From Bacillota bacterium (GTDB lineage: Bacteria; Bacillota; Bacilli; Bacillales; Bacillaceae_J): a stretch of 9,314 bases of DNA. Below are positions 1 to 5,021 of this stretch, piece by piece; within the stretch, counting starts at the first letter, position 1, and every line of letters starts with the position of its first letter. Both the position numbers and the translations under genes were made by a program. The stretch is taken from positions 1-9,314 of the forward strand of contig JAEWMK010000373.1 in the NCBI GenBank assembly GCA_023457235.1, in the 5' to 3' direction. The notes under the pieces were generated by a model. It saw only the letters and a list, made by a program, of their open reading frames with translations, did not search any database and was not told the origin of the DNA.

Positions 1-278
1 CGGGGTGCATTTTCATGTGTACGGAAAACAGCTACCGGTTTCCCAGATTGTACAAGTAATGTTTCATCATCTTCTAATTCCTTCAAGGAAGCAATGATTT
101 GCTCATAACATTCCCAGTTTCTTGCCGCCTTACCGATACCACCATAAACAACTAACTCATCTGGATTTTCTGCTACTTCTGGATCAAGATTATTCATAAG
201 CATGCGCATTGCAGCTTCTTGTGTCCATCCTTTACATGTTAATTGATTTCCTGTAGGTGCTTTTATATTTTTATTCAT
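1..278 (-). CDS. hutU: Urocanate hydratase, N-terminal 92 codons (runs off the left edge)
   Basis: HutU converts urocanate to 4-imidazolone-5-propionate, the second step of histidine degradation to glutamate; it is a cytosolic NAD+-dependent enzyme. The visible N-terminus contains TCKGWTQEAAMRMLMNNLDP, then DELVVYGGIGKAARNWE and LLVQSGKPVAVFRTHENAPR, which match remembered Bacillus urocanases almost residue for residue, including the Gly-rich YGGIGKAARNW nucleotide-binding stretch. The ATG at 276-278 is preceded by AAGGAGAG (minus strand, 286-293) with a 7-base gap, so the start is well supported. The full protein is usually about 550 residues, so some 460 are missing here. The gene is divergent from the YesN-type regulator at 489. 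No HutP-like gene or HutP antiterminator structure is visible between them, and a cre-like site lies 31 bases upstream. Identification is near certain. Confidence 0.96.
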   Translation of the reverse strand, partial: MNKNIKAPTGNQLTCKGWTQEAAMRMLMNNLDPEVAENPDELVVYGGIGKAARNWECYEQIIASLKELEDDETLLVQSGKPVAVFRTHENAP

Positions 279-308
279 AAATGATCTCTCCTTAATATTA
301 TTGAATTT

Positions 309-322
309 TTAAAGCGCTTACT
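309..322 (-). promoter_or_regulatory. cre-like CcpA site upstream of hutU
   Basis: On the minus strand this reads AGTAAGCGCTTTAA, against the general cre pattern TGNAANCGNWNNCA. The central AAGCGCTT palindrome is intact; the mismatches are at the flanks. It lies between the putative hutU -10 box and the start codon, a position where CcpA could block elongation. hut operons of Bacillus are known to be catabolite-repressed. A closely similar sequence occurs in the promoter at 4734-4762. Confidence 0.5.
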
Positions 323-335
323 TTAAGAATCGTAA

Positions 336-366
336 AACTAATTGCTTTATATTAATTATATTAGTT
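336..366. promoter_or_regulatory. Inverted repeat AACTAAT-N17-ATTAGTT flanking the hutU -10
   Basis: Perfect 7-base arms at 336-342 and 360-366 bracket the putative hutU -10 hexamer (355-360), which overlaps the second arm by one base. It lies in the divergent intergenic region shared with the regulator gene, so it is a candidate operator. The binding protein is unknown. AraC-type proteins usually bind direct repeats, so assigning it to the adjacent regulator would be inference. Confidence 0.3.
355..360 (-). promoter_or_regulatory. Putative hutU -10 box
   Basis: The minus strand reads TATAAT, a perfect sigma-A -10 hexamer about 77 bases upstream of the hutU start codon. No good -35 lies 16-18 bases upstream (the sequence there is TTTTTG-like), so the promoter may need an activator. 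In AT-rich DNA a lone TATAAT is weak evidence. Confidence 0.35.
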
Positions 367-439
367 AAAAACCTCTCCAAAAAATATAGAATACTCTAAA
401 ATAAAAGGGTAATTATTTACGTCTTTCACTAAAATTTAA

Positions 440-448
440 TGGTATAAT
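440..448 (+). promoter_or_regulatory. Extended -10 promoter of the regulator gene
   Basis: TGGTATAAT is a TGn extended -10 with a perfect TATAAT, which can work without a good -35; none is evident at the right distance. The expected transcription start is near 455, giving a leader of about 34 bases before the regulator's ATG. Confidence 0.5.
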
Positions 449-488
449 ATAAATAATATACTATTCTTTATTTATATAAGGTGATTTC

Positions 489-1973
489 ATGGAAAATATT
501 TTTATCATTGATAGGGATTTTACAGAGGCAAACGGCCTTAAATGGTTTTTGCAGTCCTACTTATTAAGCGAGGTAAATGTATCTATTTTGACATCAATCG
601 AGCAACTGCATCAGCTTTATCAACAAATTCATCCCGATATTATAATCGTAGAAATTGAATTAGTTAAGCAACCGAATGATATTTCTTTTTTTAAATCAGC
701 ACGAAAAGATGGAACTGAAATTTTTGCGATAACGGCTGAACCTCTTTTTCAACACGCTTTAAAGGCTATCCAAATGCAAGTAACTCATTTTTTTGTAAAA
801 CCTATTGATTTGAATCATTTAAAATATTTGATTAACACTTCTGCAAAAGAGAGTATAAATCAGGAAAATATCTCTGGAACGCATACTATCCAAAATGATT
901 TTTACTTACAGCTATTTTTAAGCAGAGAGGGGTTATTTTCAGAGGATAATAAACTTTTCTTTATCATGGAGCCTGAACATCCTAATGATTTGACTCCTTT
1001 ATATAATTGGTTAAAGGCTACTCCAGTTTTTGAAAGTATAGAAATTTATCCATTATCAAACCGTATTATCTGTAGTATCGAACATATAGAAAAATCTCAA
1101 TTTGAAAAAAAAGCGAGGACATTATACCGAGAATGGAAGATTATGAGCGGTAGTTACATCAATATAGCCGTTTATGACGGACCACCAGTCCAATTAAAGG
1201 AAGCTTATTTAGAAACAAAAAAGGCCTTAAATCAGCGTTTCTATAAAGGGTTTGAACATATATTTTATGTTACTAAACAGCTTTCTTCGAAGCCTCTTGA
1301 TCCTTTGCTAACGCCTGAAGAACAGCAATTATGGATACAAGGTCTCGAAAATAACGATATACAAACCATTAAGGAATTTCTTTATCGTTTATCCGTAGAA
1401 GGCATCTATTATGATCAGGATTCAATACGTATTCATCTTACCAGCGTACTTGCTCAAATTCGACGTTTTATGCTGAAATACAATCTGCATCAAAAAGCCT
1501 TAATAGAGGAAAATTATCGTCGATTATTCAACATTATCTTAGAAGCCCCTATACTATATACAATTATTCAGGAAATTATTCTGTTTACACAAACATTAAT
1601 GAAGCATGTGGCTGATGCAAAATTAGAATTAAAGGTGAATTATGCGGAACTCGCAGCTGATATAATCGCAGAGTGGTATAAAGATCCAAAGTTATCGTTA
1701 ATTGAGGTAGCGACTAAACTCGGCATTACCCCGAACTACTTAAGCAATGTTTTTAGCAAACATCATGGTGTACCTTTAAAAAAGTATATACAGCAATTTC
1801 GCATTTTCCAGGCACAAAAAACTTTAATAGACACAGATTTTACAATTAGTGAAGTGGCACATACGAATGGTTTTGAAGATCCTAACTATTTTGCAAAAAT
1901 ATTTAAAGAGTACACAAACCAGTCTCCAAATCGTTATCGTAAAATGCAAAGAAAACAAGGAGAAGAGATGTAA
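489..1973 (+). CDS. YesN/AraC-type response regulator with a Glu at the phosphorylation site
   Basis: A 494-residue cytoplasmic transcription factor. Residues 1-120 form a receiver-like domain (FIIDRD at 5-10, T82, and K104 in FFVKPID). The position expected to be the phospho-acceptor Asp, after HPDIIIV, is Glu55. The middle part carries the YesN-family signature YLETKKALNQRFYKGFEHI. The C-terminus (about 385-490) is an AraC domain with two helix-turn-helices: LSLIEVATKLGITPNYLSNV near 400-420 and TISEVAHTNGFEDPNYFAKI near 452-471. AAGGTGA at 478-484 supports the start. It is divergent from hutU, so control of hut is an inference. No sensor kinase gene is next to it. YesN-type regulators usually pair with a two-component kinase and often control carbohydrate uptake, so it might act elsewhere. 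The family call is firm; the target is unknown. Confidence 0.92.
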   Translation: MENIFIIDRDFTEANGLKWFLQSYLLSEVNVSILTSIEQLHQLYQQIHPDIIIVEIELVKQPNDISFFKSARKDGTEIFAITAEPLFQHALKAIQMQVTHFFVKPIDLNHLKYLINTSAKESINQENISGTHTIQNDFYLQLFLSREGLFSEDNKLFFIMEPEHPNDLTPLYNWLKATPVFESIEIYPLSNRIICSIEHIEKSQFEKKARTLYREWKIMSGSYINIAVYDGPPVQLKEAYLETKKALNQRFYKGFEHIFYVTKQLSSKPLDPLLTPEEQQLWIQGLENNDIQTIKEFLYRLSVEGIYYDQDSIRIHLTSVLAQIRRFMLKYNLHQKALIEENYRRLFNIILEAPILYTIIQEIILFTQTLMKHVADAKLELKVNYAELAADIIAEWYKDPKLSLIEVATKLGITPNYLSNVFSKHHGVPLKKYIQQFRIFQAQKTLIDTDFTISEVAHTNGFEDPNYFAKIFKEYTNQSPNRYRKMQRKQGEEM

Positions 1974-2000
1974 AATATATGGTTTAGGCATTAAACAAAA

Positions 2001-2040
2001 AAAGGGAAGCAAAAGTTAATCTCCGCTTTCCCTTCCTTTT
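2001..2040. terminator. Bidirectional terminator between the regulator and rocG
   Basis: Stem AAGGGAA (2002-2008) pairs with TTCCCTT (2028-2034), continued by GC/GC with one bulged T; the loop is 2011-2024. On the plus strand it is followed by CCTTTT. On the minus strand it is followed by seven T's, so it looks stronger for transcripts arriving from rocG. It lies 28 bases past the regulator stop codon but more than 200 bases past the rocG stop, because two repeat copies lie between. Confidence 0.8.
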
Positions 2041-2042
2041 CT

Positions 2043-2104
2043 ATTGTATAGCCCCAGCGCCCAGCGACTAGTAAACTTCGCTCAACGGGCGCTTCCGCTT
2101 TTCT
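2043..2104. repeat. Dispersed repeat, short copy (internal deletion)
   Basis: This 62-base copy has the left 41 bases of the long copy (ATTG...TTCGCTC) joined directly to its right 21 bases (AACGGGCGCTTCCGCTTTTCT). The central 85 or so bases are absent. In the long copy the two junctions lie at CGCTC and CGCTG, so loss across the CGCT direct repeat would explain it. It sits in tandem with the full copy at 2107, with only two T's between. Confidence 0.85.
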
Positions 2105-2106
2105 TT

Positions 2107-2252
2107 ATTGTCTAGCTCCAGCGCCCAGCGACTCGTAAACTTCGCTCATCTCCCTACGATAAGTCAACATCGACTCGATCCTCGTCGTGTTTCCTTTATC
2201 TCTGTCGATGCGCTCCAGTTTATACGTCGCTGAACGGGCGCTTCCGCTTTTC
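2107..2252. repeat. Dispersed repeat, full copy next to the rocG stop codon
   Basis: This copy of about 146 bases has ends GCTCCAGCGCCCAGCG and CGCTGAACGGGCGCTTCCGC, which form imperfect terminal inverted repeats (AGCGCCC against GGGCGCT). Inside are CATCGAC/GTCGATG and GATAA/TTATC complementary pairs. It is about 93% identical to the copy at 4872-5019, with one single-base length difference. The end CGCTTTTC touches the TAA of rocG (2253-2255). The type resembles the short palindromic intergenic repeats common in Bacillaceae; it encodes no convincing protein. Confidence 0.88.
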
Positions 2253-3524
2253 TTATACCCAGCCTCTAAAATGAGAAGCTTCTGCCATTCTTCTAATTCC
2301 TACCATGTAGGCGGCAAGACGCATATTTACCTTACGTTGTTCTGCTGTATTATATACATTATTAAAAGCTTGAACAAGATTTTTGCGTAGCTTATCATTT
2401 ACTTCTTCTTCAGACCAATAATAACCTTGGTTGTTTTGTACCCATTCAAAGTAAGAAACGGTTACTCCACCCGAACTTGCCAAGACATCAGGTACAAGTA
2501 AGATTCCGCGCTCAGTTAAAATTTTGGTTGCTTCCAGTGTTGTCGGACCATTTGCTGCTTCAACAATAATAGACGCTTTAATATTATGGGCATTACTTGC
2601 TGTAATCTGGTTAGAAATAGCTGCCGGTACAAGAATATCACATTCTAATTCAAGAAGTTCTTGATTCGTAATTGTATTCTTAAATAAATTCGTGACCATT
2701 CCAAAACTATCTCTTCTATCTAAAAGATAATCAATATCAAGACCGTTAGGATCATAAAGAGCACCTCCGGCATCTGATATACCAACTACGTTAGCACCCA
2801 AATCATGCATAAATTTAGCTAAGAAGCTTCCTGCATTACCAAAGCCTTGAACAACTACACGTGCACCTTCAATGGAAATGCCACGCTTTTTCGCTGCTTC
2901 TTCAATGCATATTACGACACCTTGTGCAGTAGCCTTATCTCTTCCTGCTGAGCCCCCAAGTACAAGTGGTTTACCAGTAATAAATCCTGGTGAATCATGT
3001 TCACGAATACGGCTATATTCATCCATCATCCATGCCATAATTTGAGCGTTCGTATAAACGTCCGGTGCTGGAATATCTTTTGTTGGACCAACAATTTGGC
3101 TGATCGCACGGACGTAACCGCGGCTTAAGCGCTCTATTTCACCCATCGACATGGAACGTGGATCACAAATGATACCGCCTTTACCACCGCCATAAGGAAG
3201 GTCGACAATGCCACATTTTAAACTCATCCACATAGATAATGACTTTACTTCATTTTCATCAACTTCAGGATGGAATCTTACTCCACCTTTTGTTGGCCCC
3301 ACTGCATCATTATGTTGAGCACGGTAACCAGTGAAAATCTTGGTTGAACCGTTATCCATTTTTACCGGGATTCTTACAGTCAACATACGTAATGGCTCTT
3401 TTAAAAGCTCATACATTTCCTTAGAATAGCCTAATTTGTCCAATGCTTCTTTAAAAGTGATTTGCGTTGATGACAATAAATCTAATGACTCTTCTACCTT
3501 TTTTTCGTCAACTGCTGTACTCAT
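2253..3524 (-). CDS. rocG: NAD-dependent glutamate dehydrogenase, RocG type
   Basis: Oxidatively deaminates glutamate to 2-oxoglutarate and ammonia; cytosolic, a hexamer in the family. It has 423 residues, against about 424 for B. subtilis RocG. The glutamate-binding and catalytic segments are intact: GPTKGGVRFHPEV at 76-88 with K79, LKCGIVDLPYGGGKGG at 102-117 with catalytic K115, and PAPDVYT around D155. The Rossmann loop GFGNAG is at 227-232. YRAQHNDAVGPTKGGVRFHP, NNQGYYWSEEEV and the RFRGWV-like C-terminus recall RocG more than GudB, and the GudB-type inactivating duplication is absent. Start ATG 3522-3524 has GAGGTG upstream. It lies 74 bases after the racemase-like gene with no visible terminator or good promoter between, so co-transcription is likely. 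It would carry glutamate made by hut enzymes into the TCA cycle. gudB is the alternative name. Confidence 0.95.
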   Translation of the reverse strand: MSTAVDEKKVEESLDLLSSTQITFKEALDKLGYSKEMYELLKEPLRMLTVRIPVKMDNGSTKIFTGYRAQHNDAVGPTKGGVRFHPEVDENEVKSLSMWMSLKCGIVDLPYGGGKGGIICDPRSMSMGEIERLSRGYVRAISQIVGPTKDIPAPDVYTNAQIMAWMMDEYSRIREHDSPGFITGKPLVLGGSAGRDKATAQGVVICIEEAAKKRGISIEGARVVVQGFGNAGSFLAKFMHDLGANVVGISDAGGALYDPNGLDIDYLLDRRDSFGMVTNLFKNTITNQELLELECDILVPAAISNQITASNAHNIKASIIVEAANGPTTLEATKILTERGILLVPDVLASSGGVTVSYFEWVQNNQGYYWSEEEVNDKLRKNLVQAFNNVYNTAEQRKVNMRLAAYMVGIRRMAEASHFRGWV

Positions 3525-3598
3525 AACGTAGCACCTCTTAATTTATTATTTTAGATAAACATTTTACGTTCAGTAATCCTTTGCCGCGAGTTAAATAA

Positions 3599-4396
3599 CT
3601 ATACTTTAAGATCAATCAACCCTTCACAAGTAAACCGAACATCTGTTGAAATATAATTTTTAACACCTACTTCAACAGTTATTATCCCGCCTGGCTGATG
3701 GATTTTAAATTTTTTCTCTCTATTTATCTTTGACAAATAAACACCTAAAGCTAGAGTACCAGATCCACAAGCTTGTTCGAAAAATCTACTTCCTGTTTCT
3801 TTTACATAAACGAACGGCCATATCTCATATTCTTGTTCCTTTAATCTCCTATAGGGAATGACTCCAATCGCTTTATCTTCAATTATTTTAGTAACCTCTC
3901 CAATAATCAAATTAAATTCATCCTTGTCTGGCCAATAGTCCGTTAATAAATGAGTTATACCATTAAAATGCACAACACTTCCTGAAATGCTTCTTTCATT
4001 AAGATTAATATCAATATGTTTGATGGAAATGGGATGTGGCATTTCAGCTTTCGCTTCAAACTGAGAAGAAGATTTAACCGCTACCTCACATGTAAGAGGA
4101 GATTCGGAACCAGAAGTTTCTAACAAGAACTGGTTATTCTTGGTCAAACCTTTATAGAAACAGAATGCAGCAGCACCTAAAACTGCATTTCCACAAAATT
4201 CTCCTCCTGACATTTCCAATCTAAGTACAGACTTTTTATTTTTCGGTGCAACTATGAAACCTACCTGTTCTGCATTAAGATATTCATAATCCATAATCAT
4301 ATTGGCCATTTGCGCATAATGATCGGGAGCAACATAGTCGGTAATAAAAACTGTCATGTTTTTAGAAGGACTTACCTTGACGAAATTAAGCCTCAT
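3599..4396 (-). CDS. CntK-like histidine racemase (DapF fold, cofactor-independent)
   Basis: Predicted PLP-independent amino-acid racemase of the diaminopimelate epimerase fold, using two cysteines as acid/base. Counted from the chosen start, Cys68 lies in MSGGEFCGNA and Cys210 in FEQACGSGTLALGV. Matches to S. aureus CntK (recalled from memory) are specific: VSPSKNMTVFITD against its NPSGNMT segment, NAEQVGFI against EQVGFI, GGEFCGNA against GNEFCGNA, and KIHQPGGIITV against TVHQPGGSILV. True DapF differs at these places. I chose ATG 4394-4396 because AAGGGG lies 8 bases upstream and it gives 265 residues, near CntK length. The frame stays open to ATG 4486, but those 30 residues have no counterpart in CntK and no well-placed ribosome site. 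No CntL or CntM partner is visible. It probably forms an operon with rocG. Histidine specificity is inference; another amino acid is possible. Confidence 0.82.
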   Translation of the reverse strand: MRLNFVKVSPSKNMTVFITDYVAPDHYAQMANMIMDYEYLNAEQVGFIVAPKNKKSVLRLEMSGGEFCGNAVLGAAAFCFYKGLTKNNQFLLETSGSESPLTCEVAVKSSSQFEAKAEMPHPISIKHIDINLNERSISGSVVHFNGITHLLTDYWPDKDEFNLIIGEVTKIIEDKAIGVIPYRRLKEQEYEIWPFVYVKETGSRFFEQACGSGTLALGVYLSKINREKKFKIHQPGGIITVEVGVKNYISTDVRFTCEGLIDLKV

Positions 4397-4510
4397 TACT
4401 GAATCCCCTTCCGCTATTAACATTGTTTTTTCCAAACCCATCAAATAAAACTTTTTATACCTCTGAAAAAGTAAGTGTTTGACCATTTAATGTAACATCT
4501 TTATCTCCCT

Positions 4511-4585
4511 TCAAAATCCTTTAGTTAAGTAAAGTAACAATAGAAAAGGAGGCAATATCAATGAAATCCCTAAAAATGATTTCAT
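4511..4585 (-). CDS. Putative 24-residue hydrophobic membrane peptide
   Basis: An unannotated small ORF that reads MKSFLGISLILPPFLLLLYL followed by TKGF and a TGA stop. It has a Lys near the N-terminus, a continuous hydrophobic run of about 16-18 residues with a Pro-Pro kink, and a short Lys-containing tail, as expected of a single-pass membrane peptide. AGGGGG (minus strand, 4593-4598) lies 7 bases before the ATG, a good ribosome site. Both site and start codon are inside the hairpin at 4547-4598. It is downstream of the promoter at 4734-4762, and its TGA overlaps the GAAGGGAG that precedes the next start codons. I do not recognise a family. It could be a regulatory leader peptide, a small membrane-protein subunit, a toxin-like peptide, or chance coding in a structured leader. 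Confidence 0.45.
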   Translation of the reverse strand: MKSFLGISLILPPFLLLLYLTKGF

Positions 4586-4598
4586 GATATAGCCCCCT
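4547..4598 (-). promoter_or_regulatory. 20-base-pair leader hairpin hiding the peptide's SD and start codon
   Basis: In the minus-strand RNA, 4598-4578 pairs with 4568-4547. AGGGGGC pairs with GCCUCCU (one G-U pair); after a U-U mismatch AUAUC pairs with GAUAU; then AUGAAAUC pairs with GAUUUCAU past a single bulged U. The loop is 4569-4577. The Shine-Dalgarno is in the first block and the AUG in the third. Outer complementary arms TTAGTTAA (4600-4607) and TTAACTAA (4521-4528) could extend the structure. The short UUUCUAUU after the stem means an attenuator role cannot be excluded. Confidence 0.65.
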
Positions 4599-4733
4599 AT
4601 TAACTAATTACTATGGGCACATTATATGTGATTAGTGATTAATGCCTATCCAATTGCTTCATGTTCGGATCCTTAAACTTTCAAAACCTTTTGAATAAAT
4701 AACTTAATGTTCTAATATCTCATAACTCTATTA

Positions 4734-4762
4734 ATCGTAAACGCTTTAATAATTGGTGTCAA
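4734..4762 (-). promoter_or_regulatory. Sigma-A promoter of the peptide-racemase-rocG group
   Basis: On the minus strand a perfect -35 TTGACA (4757-4762) is followed after exactly 17 bases by TACGAT (4734-4739), a four-of-six -10. Expected transcription start is near 4727. It gives a leader of about 140 bases to the small peptide and about 330 bases to the racemase start. It is the best promoter visible for the racemase and probably for rocG. Confidence 0.68.
4736..4749 (+). promoter_or_regulatory. cre-like CcpA site overlapping the promoter
   Basis: The plus strand reads CGTAAACGCTTTAA. It has the GTAANCG core of cre with two mismatches to TGNAANCGNWNNCA, and overlaps the -10 box and spacer of the promoter, a classical repressing position. 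It matches the hutU site AGTAAGCGCTTTAA at 12 of 14 bases. Confidence 0.5.
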
Positions 4763-4832
4763 CTATATATTTTTGAAAATTAACAATATTTCAGATCACT
4801 TGCCATCATCTATATCATTATAATTATCCTGT

Positions 4833-4870
4833 AAAAAAGAGACTAGTCCGTTTTTTAAAGCCAGCCTCTT
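4833..4870 (-). terminator. Terminator of usp, beyond the repeat
   Basis: In minus-strand RNA AAGAGGCUGG (4861-4870) pairs with CUAGUCUCUU (4837-4846) over ten pairs including two G-U pairs. The loop is 14 bases and six U's follow. As plus-strand RNA the G-U positions become A-C mismatches, so it works for leftward transcripts only. The repeat at 4872-5019 fills the whole interval between the usp stop codon and this stem. Confidence 0.82.
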
Positions 4871-4871
4871 A

Positions 4872-5019
4872 ATTGTCCAGCTCCAGCGCCAAGCGACTCG
4901 TAAACTTCGCTCATCTCCCCACGATAAGTCAACATCGACTCGCGGGCTCGTCGTGTTTCCCTTATCTCAGTCGATGCGCTCCAGTTTATACGTCGCTGAA
5001 CGGGCGCTTCCGCTTTTCT
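4872..5019. repeat. Dispersed repeat, full copy next to the usp stop codon
   Basis: A 148-base copy of the element at 2107-2252, about 93% identical, differing mainly at a small central block (TCGATCCTCG against TCGCGGGCTCG) and a few single bases. Same orientation relative to the upstream gene: the CGCTTTTCT end lies 2 bases from the TAA of usp (5022-5024). It includes the AGCGCC/GGGCGCT terminal complementarity and CATCGAC/GTCGATG inside. One frame is open through it (read leftward, with EAPVQRRINWSAST), a frequent spurious ORF in such repeats. Confidence 0.88.
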
Positions 5020-5021
5020 CA

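Larger units (their letters stand above)
4586..5021. other. 435-base intergenic region: leader, promoter, terminator and repeat
   Basis: No ordinary gene is visible here. From right to left it holds the repeat copy (4872-5019), the usp terminator (4833-4870), about 70 AT-rich bases with nothing recognised, the promoter with cre-like site (4734-4762), and a leader of about 140 bases. The leader contains a tandem GTGATTA pair (4628-4641) and a seven-codon ORF, MKQLDRH (4639-4662, minus), preceded by AAGGA. T-box, SAM, lysine and other common riboswitch motifs were not recognised. Confidence 0.6.

Noticed and set aside
2043..2252. CRISPR array
   Set aside because: Only two tandem units of unequal length with no unique spacers; the third copy is 2.6 kb away. 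It is a dispersed intergenic repeat.
2253..3524. Cryptic GudB-type inactive dehydrogenase
   Set aside because: The catalytic-site lysines and neighbouring segments are contiguous, with no short direct duplication visible.
3599..4396. Plain diaminopimelate epimerase (dapF)
   Set aside because: The cysteine motifs show the fold, but the NMT, EQVGFI, GGEFCGNA and HQPGG segments match CntK-type histidine racemases better than DapF. Final proof needs a tree.
4397..4486. Thirty-codon N-terminal extension of the racemase starting at 4486
   Set aside because: It has no well-spaced ribosome site and no counterpart in CntK-type proteins, while the ATG at 4396 has AAGGGG 8 bases away. It remains possible but less likely.
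4561..4587. Plus-strand eight-codon ORF (MKSLKMIS) after a perfect AAAGGAGG
   Set aside because: The DNA is a near-perfect palindrome, so the ribosome site and ATG of the minus-strand peptide are mirrored on the plus strand. No plus-strand promoter or downstream gene supports it.
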